From Spongilla lacustris (lineage: Eukaryota > Porifera > Demospongiae > Spongillida > Spongillidae): 64,000 bases of DNA. Shown one piece after another: positions 33,524-45,424 of the stretch; positions within the stretch are counted from its first letter, which is position 1, and every line of letters starts with the position of its first letter. The position numbers and the translations under genes were made by a program. The stretch lies in contig OX442435.1 of assembly GCA_949361645.1 (NCBI GenBank), forward strand, positions 6,397,045-6,461,044. Reading direction: 5' to 3'. The notes below the pieces were generated by a model. That model searched no databases, was not told the origin of the DNA, and was given only the letters and a program-made list of their open reading frames with translations.

Positions 33524-34140
33524 CAATGCTTTGGATGAGAGAATCAATCAAACCATTTAATTATAATGCTTGTGAAATTCTGAAGTGACAGATACTTGTT
33601 TACCTTTGCATATAACACTTCAAGAGAGGAGTCAACCAAATACAGTAAAAAGGTTTTTACTGAAAGTGTTGCACTTTTTTTGCACTCTGTAATTTCAGAT
33701 TGGATCATTTGCACTTTAGATCAGAGAAAGCTAAGCAAAATGTTGAAGCTGGTTTTAAAAGAAAAACAGAAAGCAGATTGATCCATCCTTGCATGGGTCA
33801 AACAAGGACTTTACACACAAGAAAGGAAAGAAGGCAAATTGCATTTCCGATGGCTTGCATGGGCCTTATTACATCATGAGGAACTTGAGTGACATACAAA
33901 ATACCAACTGGACAAAGAAACAAGAGGATGGCATGAGTAAAAAAACTGCTTGTACCAGTTAAAATGTGATGAAAGAGATATTCTCATGAGCGAGGATGAG
34001 TGGCTTACATATATTAGCATCACAGAAAATTCTGAAGGAGCAGTTGGTTCCAAAGATACCATCTTAGGTGTAACTGTGGCATTTTCTATCATGAAGGAGA
34101 ACTTTATCCAAATACGGCTTACTGTAAATCAATGAGGTAT
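33524..34140 (+). pseudogene. Integrase C-terminal relic followed by Ulp1-like start
   Basis: 33524-33560 resembles the integrase core end (ALDERINQTI). 33590-33630 encodes FAYNTSREESTKYS, the hallmark box before the PF.LM.GR motif of gypsy/Ginger-type integrases. About 33830-33885 reads, with frameshifts, KGK.ANCISDGLHGPYYI. Then 33973-34120 encodes SEDEWLTYISITEN and IMKENFIQI, matching the beginning of transposon Ulp1-like domains that lead into the His-Trp box. The original element therefore joined an integrase to a C48 protease. Confidence 0.65.
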
Positions 34141-35230
34141 GTGCTCATTTATTATATTATATGTTGCACTCTTTGGCTGGTAATGGAAGAAGCAGGCAAC
34201 AGCCCTTTTGGCAGGTCTAGAGAAAGAGATTAACATCAAAATGCATGTTGAAAGTGCAACAGCTGGAAGGGAAAAAATTACAGACTGTGGCTGATTTGTC
34301 ATTACTTTAGCTAATGGGATACAACTTGGTAACTGTGTATTTAAGCATGCATATAGTGCATGAAATGAGGCAGCATTCAATAAGAAGCCTTAAGTAACAA
34401 GCTTTCTCCATGTTAAACGAAGAGGGTAAGAGTTGGTATTCATGCACTGCAGCAATAGATAGAACATTTCTGCTCTTGCTGAATTGTTTGAGTGTTTAAG
34501 GAGTGGTACCATGCAGTTGGCCTATGTAATGGATGGTCCAGATGAGGATTTGTACTTGTCCAGGGACACACTATTGTCTTAAGACATTGCACTCCGCTGA
34601 GTAAATTGCATACGGAGCATGCACTTTCGTCCATATACATGTATAATGGGAGCTAGGTCAGTCTAAGCTTAGATGTATAATGTATTGTAGCTGTATAGTA
34701 TTAGATGTGCATGTATTTGACCCTGTGAATCGTATATAGAGTATATTATACAATTATGGCATCATTACCTACAGTATAGCTGCATGGTCAGTAAAGTCAA
34801 GCGGTCATAGTTTTATAGCGCCGTCCATTCAGTCACCGGTGATGCAATGTTTGAGACGTTATAACTTTTGAAATAGCAATGTCACTGTTTACTGCGGCAA
34901 AAACATATAAAGTTTTGGATGCATTCAATTGGCTTTGTTAGGCTTAAAAGTTATACTCATTTTCAAAACTTTACTAAATTATTCCTACCTTTATGCAAAG
35001 AGCTGGACAAACTCACCAAGTGTTGCATGCATGCATGCATGCATACTTAAATATATGCATTACGCTCAAGGAATACGATCCTGATGTAAATGCCTGCCTT
35101 ACATGGAATACCCTACACCCTCCTACATGTACAAAGGGTCTAGTAAAGTGCTGTAATCAATTCTGTTTAGTGATTATGCGCAACACTCACGAGGAATTCA
35201 ACATAAGGCAGTAATTTAATTATGTATTTG
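34141..35230. other. Intergenic; 5' part of the gene E duplication at its right end
   Basis: No gene to about 35130. From about 35135 (AAGGGTCTAGTAAAGTGCTG) to 35215 it matches the upstream region of copies B-D (for example 14636-14720), so the duplicated unit includes at least 300 bp before the gene. Confidence 0.6.
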
Positions 35231-35234
35231 TTAA

Positions 35235-35272
35235 GAGTTAATGTACTAACCGTACGGTTAGTACATTAACTC
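35235..35272. promoter_or_regulatory. Perfect 38-bp palindrome upstream of gene E
   Basis: GAGTTAATGTACTAACCGT is followed directly by its exact reverse complement. It lies 81 bp before the TATA box of copy E and is followed by a tandem GGAAATGAGTGAAC repeat (35274-35301). The other paralogs lack it. It may be a binding dyad or the remnant of a mobile hairpin. Confidence 0.8.
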
Positions 35273-35352
35273 GGAAATGAGTGAACGGAAATGAGTGAAC
35301 AACTAACAATTCTATCGCATCTATTTGTATTTCCGATTTTGCTTATTTTGCA

Positions 35353-35360
35353 TATATAAA
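35353..35360 (+). promoter_or_regulatory. TATA box of copy E
   Basis: TATATAAA, 46 bp before the ATG at 35406, followed by CCGTCAGCAAGTC as in the sister copies. Confidence 0.7.
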
Positions 35361-35405
35361 CCGTCAGCAAGTCTTAATGTTGTATCAAATAACATCAGTT
35401 CAGAC

Positions 35406-36031
35406 ATGGCGTTAATCACACTTGTCAGTATAATGCTGGTACTCTCCATCGGTACTATAGTAGGAGCTCCTATTAAACGACAGAGCTCAGACGACAGTAG
35501 ACTCCAAAATCTCCTAGGGGGTGTCAGTCTTCTTGAAAACGTAGTGACGACATTGAAGGTGAGTGCACATTTAAATCAGACTGAAACCAAAATGTATATT
35601 GAATGCAGCCAAATATCACCAGCGGCACTTCCACTGTACTTGTGGCTGTATGCCTTTTGAGAAACTATCCATGGTCACGTGAAAACACAACAGATTCTGA
35701 TGTTCTGTTTGCAATGAAGGAAGCCATTATCAATAACTCCTGCTCATGGGTATATTAAAATCATTCATTTTATGTTTCGTGCTGCTTAATATCTCGAACC
35801 TCACAGCTATCGTCATCTCGTGATACACCGATTTCGTGCGATGATTTGTCTGCTTACTGCACGACAGCAGAAGTGATGAGCGAAATTCAGAAAATGCTTA
35901 TTGCAAAGATCAGTGACCTGGTACCTAATAATCTAGGTACGAGTTGCAATCAATGGATCAGTGACAATCTAAGTAGCTACAGCGATTATATACAAAATTT
36001 TATTTCAGGCATTTGTAATACTACATTTTAA
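35406..36031 (+). CDS. Small secreted six-cysteine protein, paralog E (3 exons)
   Basis: Exons 35406-35558, 35609-35749 and 35807-36031; introns 50 and 57 bp, phase 0; 172 residues. The first 45 residues equal copy B except for loss of three residues before the first intron (VVTTLK for VVTNLTPLK). Exon 3 is longer and diverged, with LVPNNLGTSCNQWISDNLSS and an end in GICNTTF; all six Cys and the PIKR site remain. Intron 2 starts GTATATTAA, giving an in-frame stop if retained. It lies about 18 kb from the cluster, among mobile elements. Confidence 0.85.
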
Positions 36032-36740
36032 TATATAATATTTATTATTGGATATATTATGCATACGACAACGAAGATTAGCGGTGTTAAACTCAATTAA
36101 TACATTATACTATAGAGATAAAAATTTGTATTGGTTGCATTATTTGTCCGCCGCTGCGTTGATCCGTATACTCTTGACTTCGATCGAGCAATTAACTGTA
36201 TGTTAAAAGAATTAATAACTTTTCGTATCAATTAAACCGATATAATCCTATTTTGCCGGGCTATGGCCGGATAATTGCATAATGCTTTTTACAGTTTAAA
36301 TGTATAGTGAACGATCGGATAAAATACATGTATGAGTGATTGAACCAGTGGAGTCTATTGTGGATTTAAAAGGGCTTTCTTTGAAACCAACAAATGCACA
36401 GTGGTTGTGTAATGAAAGTGCAGAACTAGAACTTTAAATTAATAGCAGGCAAGGCGGTCTTGGTTTTAAGATAATGCGGAGCGGTATATAGCTTTTTGTG
36501 GCTTGAAACCCAAGGCGACCCGTGTCCCGTGCAAGAGAATGCATGAAGTATTAATGTTCGACTTAGTTCACGCGGATACGCTGGTCATACAGTGCGTTTC
36601 CTCTTTATTTCTATAGCCTATAATGCTGATAATGAGACATTTGGATTCGAAGCGGCATAAGCATTATAAATCCGCCGCCCAAATTATCGTAACTTCAACC
36701 ATGAGGCCTATTTTTAACTACTGAAAATAATTTGTGTTCT
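36032..36740. other. 3' flank of gene E, nothing else seen
   Basis: The first 200 bp weakly resembles the 3' flanks of copies C and D (TTATTTGTCCGCC..CGTTG.TC.GTA.ACTCTTG). Beyond this no feature was recognised. Confidence 0.45.
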
Positions 36741-36779
36741 GCACAGTGCACATGTAACTCTTTACGTTGGAGCAAGCAT

Positions 36780-38060
36780 GTGACCATGGTGGTCTGCATG
36801 TATCCATGGAAACTCTAAGGCCGGTACATGCTATGCAGAGACTTATAGGGGAGCCATAGCAGTATAAGAAGAGCCATGATGGGTTATACCTGGACAAAGA
36901 GGACAAGCCATCATATCTCTACTTAGGAATTAACCCCACTGAAGCTACCATTTTAGTGCTGTGTTAAAATCTTGTGGTTTATGGTGCAACCAAAGACTGC
37001 ATAGTTGATGGAAGCACAGAGTTCCGTGTTGAAGCATGAGGGAGAATGATTTTGTCTGCTGTGGAACCTGTGCAGATATATCATTTATTAAATTTTATTG
37101 TTCTGTTTCAGGAATGGTTTGAACCGACTAAGCGCTTTAAACTATACGCTTCATATCCCCTCAATGGTTTCAGTTCAGTTTCAGAGATTAAACTTTGCAG
37201 ACCACCTTGAATGCAAAGGTTTAGCTGCTGGAGGCTGGGCCAGGGGCAACTCCAATCAATACGTATTAACCGATGCAAATAGTAACTTGTTGTTATACAT
37301 GCAGATTACATCAAAAATGTGCTTTTACTATGTGTGTAATTATAGCGCCGGGTTACGATTGTATAGCGTACATGCCTTTGTCACACGATGTTTCGATCGC
37401 ATGTACTACTACAAAATTGTATGCTCTTACAGCTGTTGTATCAGGGATTGCATGCATACCGGGCTCAGTTTGGGCATGTCTGTCATCACATAACTTGGAT
37501 TTAACTAATATACACTGTAGCTACCATGCCTACCATTTCGTTTCCCTTCACAGCACAAAATCAATAACCATGCATGGTACATAAAGGACAATTATGCATG
37601 TCCTCTATACAAGCAGTTAATCCTGCATTGCTACACTCCATTTTCCACTATGCTGTTTAGTATGTGTATCAGCAGTTCTTGTCATGATGAAGTCTATATT
37701 TCTACAATTACACAGCTATAGGGCCATCAGACCAGTATCTGTTAATTGGCAGTCAATCGTAGCACCATCTACATCGTGCATTTGTGAGCGGTCCCACTTT
37801 TTGGCAAATTTATAGGTGGCGTGCTCTACCAATGCTTCTGGGTGTGCATGCATGCAAGTTGGATGACATTGTAGAGGTAGGTGGCCTCGGTAGATGTTAT
37901 TAATAGGGGGAACGGGAGATACGACAAACCCAATGATGAGATGCGAACAGGATTTTGGAATTAGCAGTGCTACCCTTACAGCTTTAGCTGATATGAAGCA
38001 GCTGTGCTGAACACACAAGCCTACAAAGATAGAAATTCTCAAACAACAAATAGCTCAACA
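36780..38060. repeat. Dispersed repeat, second copy plus flanking block
   Basis: Matches 26490-27330 over its first 900 bp. The right part (about 37570-38060) matches 39985-40520 (CCATTTTCCACTA, CAATGATGAGATGCGAACAG, TAGAAATTCTCAAACAACAA). Both right blocks keep a minus-strand frame (CSHLIIG.VVSPVP.IN and GHLPLQCHPTC), which hints at a coding element I cannot name. Confidence 0.6.
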
Positions 38061-38285
38061 GACGATCTTGTGGCTTGAATTCTGGGGAGTGTGCTGAAGA
38101 TCCCAGTAACCACCTCCCTCCCCGTCAACTGATAGGTGTATTTGTATATAGAAAGATAATTTATATCACTGTTGGACGGAAAATGTAATGGTGATCATAA
38201 CAGTATACTAACCATAGAAAATGTTTCGGCATGAATCCTGCACGGTACTGAAAAGTGACCATATATGGCAAAAGTGCGGCATACA

Positions 38286-38475
38286 AGCGAACGACGGGGA
38301 ATCACCTAATTATGCCCAATGAGAAGCAATAACGAACGATATTAAAATTCACAGTTATTCTTGCTACCACGTTGTTATAAACTAATGGCAGGCAACAGCC
38401 AGGACTTGACGCTACTCTGCTACAGTTAACCGCTTTGTACGTGACGGCTTTATAAAAAAAGGATTCGTTATAGTT
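38286..38475. mobile_element. Inverted partial copy of the 19184 TIR element
   Basis: GCGAACGACGGGGAATCACC and GGCAGGCAACAGCCAGGACT correspond in reverse complement to the right part of 19184-19529. Confidence 0.55.
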
Positions 38476-38493
38476 AAAGATCACAGAATTTCC

Positions 38494-38948
38494 ATGGAAA
38501 AGACCACCAAACTGTCAAAATGGTATAGGAAACATGAACTGGATAAGAAGAGGGAATATGAAGAAAGAGTAAGAGAGATTGAGCATGGATCTTTTTCACC
38601 CTTGGTATCCACTACAGCTGGAGGTATGGCAACCACAGTCTACAAGAGAATAGCATCATTAATTGCTGACAAGAGACAAGAACCCTATTCTACCACACTT
38701 TTGATGCAAACTGAGTTTTTCTTTACTCCGCTCAGCGATCATGTGCCTTAGAGGAACCAAGTCGGTTCATTCCCACTCTCAACACCACTCTATATAGCTG
38801 TGGCCTGTGCACAGGCTAACTGAGGCCCGCTGAACGTTTTACTTTTGGCCTTGTCTTTGTATTTTATTTTATTGTATTTTATTTTATTTTATTTTGTATT
38901 ATGCGTTTGTGTTATTAATTAAAGTTTGCTTTAAATAAATTAAAAAAA
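38494..38948 (+). pseudogene. 5'-truncated LINE-like 3' end with poly-A
   Basis: Encodes YEERVREIEHGSFSPLVSTT, KRIASLIADKRQEPYSTTL and, after a frameshift, KLSFSLLRSAIMCLRGTKS, the C-terminal region of a widespread animal RT protein. It differs from the LYGRL type in this window, so a second RT family is represented. The 3' part has TTTTA-rich sequence, AAATAAATT and an A run ending at 38948. Typical 5'-truncated insertion. Confidence 0.7.
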
Positions 38949-39139
38949 CGCCACTGCTATGCTGTCTAGAAGCTTTGCCTCGGACATGTAGACTGTTTAG
39001 ATTAGGTTGTTATACATATATATTCATGTTATATGTTCCGTGTTTTATATCACAGATCAAGCGGGATAATTATAATACAGAGACCTTTCAGAGTCATTAA
39101 AAACCAATGTACGTGCATACATATATACATATACACTGT

Positions 39140-39305
39140 AGCACATGAGAATTCGAAACATGCTACCGTACTATGATTAATTTGTATTTCGACACTTTAT
39201 TGGTATGTCCACCATAACGTATGTTCACAGATATGCGGTATTTACACCGCACTGAATTCTATGAGTTCATGCACGCAGGTGATGTCATAGTCGTCTGCAC
39301 AATGT
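39140..39305 (-). repeat. Dispersed repeat, inverted copy of 21060-21230
   Basis: Shares AACATGCTACCGTACTATGA, CATACCAAT-type and GGTGATGTCATAGTCGTCTG blocks with 21060-21230 in opposite orientation. Nature unknown. Confidence 0.65.
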
Positions 39306-39621
39306 AACCGTCTACACTTAATCCATACGAAGTAAAAAAAATAACACATTTTTTCTCTAGGACTTCGCCAGAATTTGAAATATATAATTATTATATTACT
39401 ATCTTGGGTCAGAACTTGTCCTCAATTTATTTATTTTATTTTATTTTGTAAACATATACATGTTGGTAAGTCACATAAAATATGAGGCTTTACTATAGAT
39501 ATACATGCGAATCAGATCTGGGTTCTAGTTTCAGTTTTGTTTTGTTTTATTGCATGTTTGTAACTTGATACATGTATTTATTGTATCATAATGTATGTTA
39601 ATTGTTCATAATAATTAATAA

Positions 39622-39864
39622 TCAAATATGCACACATAACCGCACACAATACAGACAATTACACAAACGTTCATCCACCTGCTGCACAAGGCGGGAGTAG
39701 GAACGAGTCAAAATGGCAGCAGCATTAGCTCTAATCAGTGAATGACCGAGGCGAGCATAGAGGTCAGCCAACACCTTAGATTTAGTCAGTGCATCGTACC
39801 ACATACTGCATGGAGCAAGTACGTGAACATGATGTCCTGTATCCATGGAGGGAAGAAGAGTCAT
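39622..39864 (-). pseudogene. RT C-terminal fragment
   Basis: The minus strand encodes KSKVLADLYARLGHSLIRAN, then AAAILTRSYSRLVQQVDERL, the LYGRL-type tail seen at 11914, 26150, 26370 and 27846. Upstream on the minus strand it continues into the dispersed repeat block up to about 40090, including a Cys-rich segment. Confidence 0.6.
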
Positions 39865-40530
39865 GAGGGGTTACCGGCCTAGACAAAGAGGGCAAGACAT
39901 CAAATCTCCACTTACACCACATAACGTGGATCAAATATACACTGTAGCTACCATGCCTACCATTTCATTCCCCTTCACAGCACAATAACCATCAGTGGTA
40001 CATGAAGGACAATGTCCTCTACACAGTTAATCCTGCACTGCTGCACTCCATTTTCCACTAGACCGTTTAGCATGTGTATCAGCAGTTCCTGTCATGATGA
40101 AGTCTATAATTCTACAATAACAACAATTACACAGCTATAGGGCCATCAGACCACTATCTGTTAGCAGTCAACCATAGCACCATATACATCATGCATTTGT
40201 CAGCCGCTCCCACTTTTTGGCAATTTTATAGGTGGCGTGCTCTATACCAATGCATGCTTCTGGATGTGCAAGTTGGATGACATTGTAGGGGTAGGTGACC
40301 TTGGTAGGTGCTATTAATAGAGGGAACGGGAGATACGACAATCCCAATGATGAGATGCGAACAGAATTTTGGAATTAGCAGTGCTATATAAATCCCCTTA
40401 CTGCTTGAGCTGATATAAAGCAGCTGTGCTGAAAATTTTGAAAGACACAACAAGCCTGCAAAGATAGAAATTCTCAAACAACAAATAGCTCAGCAGACGA
40501 TCTTGTGGCTTGAATTCTGTGGAGTGTGCT
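39865..40530. repeat. Dispersed repeat, third copy
   Basis: Matches 37500-38060 (same order of blocks) and, in its first 180 bp, 27175-27330. It carries the best-preserved minus-strand Cys-rich frame (RGHCPSCTTDGYCAVKGNE followed by MVGMVATVY). Confidence 0.6.
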
Positions 40531-41914
40531 GAAGACCCCAGTCAAAACGTTTAGACATGCAAAATTATAGCATACGTCTGTTTAAAAACTGGTACTTTGG
40601 TTACTCATTCTCCTTGGAATAACCCTGTACGATACCAGGTAAAGAACTAGAAACCACCTCAGGTGTAGTCAACTATACGTACTAACCATACAGTAGCGAT
40701 TTACGACAGCGAACGATAGCGAACGATAATGAATTCATAGTAATTTTTACTAACGCAGGGCTAGCACATTCTATTAAATTTTGCTCCCACCTGCCTGTGG
40801 TCTAGGAAGTCGATCGCTTGAGGATGATATCTCGTCCTCATGGGAATAACATTTACGCTGATAGGCCATAATTACTGTGCAGTCAATTAAATTGCGATTA
40901 GATTTTGATGTAGTTATGCTGTACTTTGCCATATATGGTGACCAAAGGATTCTTTCTGTTGCTGACGATATACCGAATTTGCAACATTACTTAGTGTCTA
41001 ATGGCAGAGCCGTCACGTACAAAGCGGTTAACTGTAGCAGAACAACATTTGGAGAACGATTTTGTGTTGCATGAACGTTAGTGTGTGGTTGGTCACTGCC
41101 CTAATAGTGCACACCAATTTAAACGGACTGGCAGAGAAGCACAAGAGTTGCAGGGACATACTCTGTACCATGTACATGTACATGGGGCAAGTACGAGTCA
41201 TACGTAAAAAGTAGTCCCAGTACAAACTGTGCAAGTCTTTCCTCAAGGTCTTTAAAGGGATCTGTTGAGGTTGATATGTGGAAGAGAATTCCAGAGTCCA
41301 GGGAGACGGTTAAAGTAATTAAGAATGTCTGGTGGTGTTCAAGTGAGAAGTTAAGATTGATCTGAAAATGATTGTATTTTGTTAGTAGATGTTGAGTTAC
41401 CTTTGTGCATGCAGGCTTTATCAGGAAGGAGCATCGCATTTCACTGCTGCATACATGTACATGCATGCATGCAGTATAAACTGCATGTGCTCATGCATAT
41501 ACCGCTTACTATAAGTTTAAGCTCGTGCGGCGGGTACTCATTTTCTATACACGCGTGCACCCTGCATGCCTGCATGTAATATTGAGTAAAAACGCCATTT
41601 ATTACTCCACATTTCTGAATATCCAATAGATGAACAGAAAGTGCAAGCTCATGTTTAAGCTCGTACAGCGGGGTACTATACTATATCATTTAGGCATGCA
41701 TGCATGCATGCACTCTCTTAAATTTTAAATGACACTACCATGCCAGTATAATTTCTGCACGGTGCAAGCATTTACACATAGCTGCATGATTTCTATGGTA
41801 TAATTATACAAGAGCATAATTTCAAAAGCAGATAATAATACTGTATACATCAGTATACATCAGATAGCCCATATTAAAACCGTGCATGCTCCATTTATTT
41901 CTCCAAGCACATGA
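40531..41914. other. Intergenic with fragments of dispersed repeats
   Basis: Includes 40785-40885 (like 32540-32650) and 40965-41045 (part of the 19184 element). CATGCATGCATG runs occur near 41461 and 41695. No gene supported. Confidence 0.45.
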
Positions 41915-42178
41915 CATGTAGCTGGTGCATGGCCACGTGCACGCTTCGCGTCACGAATTCAATTGCTGAGTAGTAGGAACTATAGCATTGTGAGTTTTCT
42001 CGTCGCTATCCATGCAGGGTCTAGTAATCCGGATATCGCGTGATGTATGTATTGCCGGGATATCACTGCGAATTAATTCATTTTCATGTTAAATAAACGC
42101 AAAAGCGCCTGGGGAATATATTTATCAGACACCCCCCCCCCCCCCCCCCCTTTTCTCAAAATCCTGGATCCGCCACTT
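41915..42178. mobile_element. Right-hand fragment of the CAGGGGCGGAT element
   Basis: Collinear with 25755-26097: CATGTAGCTGGTGCATGGCC, then TAGTAATCCGGATATCGCG and a C tract before CCTGGATCCGCCACT. The left part is missing, so it is a truncated copy. Confidence 0.75.
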
Positions 42179-42179
42179 T

Positions 42180-42850
42180 CTTGTTCTAAATATACGGGCG
42201 ACTTGCAATACCAGAATATAATGTGTAATCATTATTATGTCCGTGTATCCTTTTATAAATAATATCCTGGCCCAAAATTTTGGGAGGGCTTAAGCTCCCC
42301 CAAGCCCCGGGCCCCCCCGCCCCCCCCCCCCCCCCCCCCCCCCCCCGCGCCTTGAATGAACTGTTTTCGTGAATTTCGTCAACACAAACAATGCCCTCTG
42401 ACATGCATTAAAACACCGAATGAATATTGTCATTACATGCGTCACGATTTTAGTGTATTCCTAGGTTTAAAAACCGACTTTGCCAAACAATTTAACTATC
42501 GATCCCTAGCTATGCAGTGAATCTTTCTTCAATCCATCTACTATGCAGCGAGAAATCGTCGAAAACGTTTTAGGAGTGGGACACTGAATATTGATATCTT
42601 ATAACTATTGCACATTTTACATGTTCTTGTCAAACATTATCCACTGTAGGCGGTGTGCTGGAATTGAATGTCCACCGGAAAATTTCTCCAGGGGAATTCC
42701 ATGCAGCCATGCTCAGTGCAGGGTGGAATGAGACCTCACAGCTGCTAACTACTTGCTGGACAAAGAAATTATTGTTCTGGGTTGATTGATTAATAATTAA
42801 TTAACTCAGAGCAATATATCCTTTACTGCGTACTACCCGGCTGCCTCGGG
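42180..42850. other. Upstream region of the glycosyltransferase-like gene
   Basis: Contains a long C tract (about 42319-42346) with the adjacent GGGAGGGCTTAAGCTCCCC, which resembles a transposon end. No TATA box was identified with confidence before 42851. Confidence 0.4.
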
Positions 42851-45424
42851 ATGAAAAATAAGGTTTTCACTTACGCTGTGGCATTCTTGGCGGCTTTCTC
42901 AGTTTCAGTTGTTATTTATCGTTGGACTGCATGGAAGTACTCGCCTCCAAGTAGTAAGTGTGTATTTGTGCATTTGTGCATATGCTGTGCATGTGCGTGT
43001 GTGTGTGTGTGCTAGTGTATAAATGCGGCTTAGGCCGCCATGATTTGATCATGATTTACAGGCGAGATATGTGTGCGTCATGCATGTGTGCTTACATGTT
43101 ATTTGAGGCAATAACGTTTTGGTTCCATGATGGTGTACGTTTAATGTGTTCAACGTACTGAATGTTCATAACTATACTTTCTTGAGAGGCTAGGTACCAA
43201 AGTCCATCTTAGCTTTGCGGACGCTTCATAAGCTGAGCCATTTGGCAAAGTCTGGGGACCCCTGCGCGCACCGAATTTGTTCCATTTCATTATAGTGGGT
43301 TGTGAAAGACTGTGGCTTGAAGTCTCATCTAAGGTCGTAGGGCATTGATCCACATTTCGTTCGATCTAGCATAGAAATAGCGTATGATTTTGTTCTCGTA
43401 TTGTCGAAAAATAAAACCATGTTGAAGCCAGCATGCTGGGTTTTAGCTATTCCCAGGATGTCGCATTGATATAGCTTCGTTCCGAGAGCACACGTATACG
43501 TTGCAAATGTCAGTTTTCTGCCAAACCAAAATAATATTCTGCATTAAATCATGCGATGAAAGATATCTAGCTGAATGTCTACCACAAGCGACAGCTGAAT
43601 GCAGCTATAGCATCAAAGAGTTCACAAATTAATGATCAATCACGTGCCTGTGGTTACATAATTTAAAAAAAAAAATACCGTGCTAAGCGGGCTGCATGGT
43701 GCTTATATGTGTGTATCCAGGATTTAAATTTCCAACCTTTAACCTATTCTGGGCAGAAGTATTGTGTGTGCATCAGTACTACATGTTTCTGTACTAACAT
43801 CAGGATCACGCACATGTTCATATATACCTTGCAATCCATCCATGTGCCAAATGGCTTCACCTACTCTGAAGCGTCTCCTCCATTCCCTGGCCTTCGCTAG
43901 CGACAATATTGAAGACGAGCGGATCTGGATTCTTTAGGGTATAGTATGGAGCAGGCAACAGAGGTCTTCACCAAACTATATACTTCTTGTCTTATACAGG
44001 CTCTTAGAAAGCCGAAATCTGCAAATTTCATTAATCAAGTCTGCAAATTTAATCCCTTGCCAGCACAGCTGGTAAGGGATGTTGCTGTGAATGCTGTTTG
44101 GCTGCCTTATCCCTGTGGCAACCTTTATGACACCTTTCTATGTAGTTGTGAGATGACACCTCAGCAATGTTATACATATACATGTATATCATAGGTTAGT
44201 GGTGGTAGAAAGTAATATAGACAAGGTAGTATGTTCTTTTTCCAATACATGTACCCTGAAATTGCAATGCACCATATGGATTTTTTGCCCAATCATGTAG
44301 ATTTAACTTACTTAATTTCTCAGTTAGCTAGCAAGAAGAAATTTTTCCTTTTTTGTGTGAAGTTAAACTAGAATAACTTGCTGCTCTAGTCTGTTAGATC
44401 TATAGCCAGAGTGTGTATAATATATAATGGTTAATAAACTAATTCCACCACAGGAAGTACGATGGATGATTCAGCATTGTGTCAAAAGCAGCCTCATCTT
44501 GGTCGTAATACAGTATTTGTGTTTGCAGGAAGATGGAGGTTTCTTAATATTCAATTTCCATACTTATTTGCAAACTTGAGGATAAATGGAGGTGTGATTG
44601 ACAGGATCATGTACATGATGGTTAATTATGACAACATCACACATGACAATCTGCTGGATCTGACAAATGTGGTGAACAGATTACTTCACCAGGAGGTGGT
44701 TACGCTTAACTACATGGGGTACGCCCCTCGTCAACCCCCTTCAAGCCCTTTATTTGCAGAAGCATACTACGATATCATCCAAGATATACTAAGAAATCCT
44801 AGTAATAGATATTTCAAAATTGATGATGATGTCATATATATTCATCCTGGAACATTTGAAAACATGATTAGCAGAAATAACAACACATCTTGCACAATCC
44901 GATTTGCAAATATCGCAGGTGCAAACTGGAGATGCAGTTACATCCACCAATCAATGGGTTTGTACAATGACAAAATCATTAATCCAAAAGGTCTTACGTT
45001 CGACTACAGTATACATGCAAAGTGTGGTTGGAAGTCATTACAATGTGCACGGTTGTCACTGAACACATTCTTGTCCTTGTACAAGGGAGGGCAGCTGGAC
45101 AGATACTTCTTCAATGGCACCATTTCACTGGAAGACAAGTGGAGGTTCAGCATCAACTTCTTCATGATTGACAATGACGCAATCAATTTCAAAGCGCTTG
45201 CAAACTCTTGGCCAATACATTATGACGACGAACATTGGTGGACGGTGCACTATGTGATGAATACCGAGCCTCATTGCATTGTTGGAAACTCTCTTGTCGT
45301 CCACTTCTCCTACTTCACTACTGTCAATGCATTGCTGAAGTCAACCTTGATCAAAAGGTTTGAAAGAATTGCACACAAGGAGCACAGACATATACCTGAT
45401 GAAGTTTGGACAGTGCTGAATTGA
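42851..45424 (+). CDS. Type II membrane glycosyltransferase-like protein (2 exons)
   Basis: Exon 1 is 42851-42953 and exon 2 is 44454-45424; the intron of 1500 bp is GTAAGT...CACAG, phase 1; 357 residues. Residues 5-24 (VFTYAVAFLAAFSVSVVIYR) form one N-terminal membrane anchor after a short basic tip, as in Golgi enzymes. The rest is lumenal. YFKIDDDVIYI (Asp158-160) is a DxD-type motif that binds metal and nucleotide sugar in many glycosyltransferases; sequons include NIT, NTS and NGT. C-terminal boxes such as CGWKSLQCARLSL, RFSINFFMIDNDAI and DDEHWWTVHY look conserved. I do not assign a CAZy family or substrate. AATAAA at 45898-45903 could be its poly-A signal. It converges with the ankyrin gene. 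Confidence 0.75.
43850..44194 (+). other. Intron segment with coding-like traces
   Basis: Inside the glycosyltransferase intron. It reads MASPTLKRLLHSLAFASDNI, a stop, then MEQATEVFTKLYTSCLIQAL through PLPAQLVRDVAVNAVWL. Codon flow looks protein-like but no splice-compatible link or known family was recognised. Could be a gene relic or retrocopy. Confidence 0.3.
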
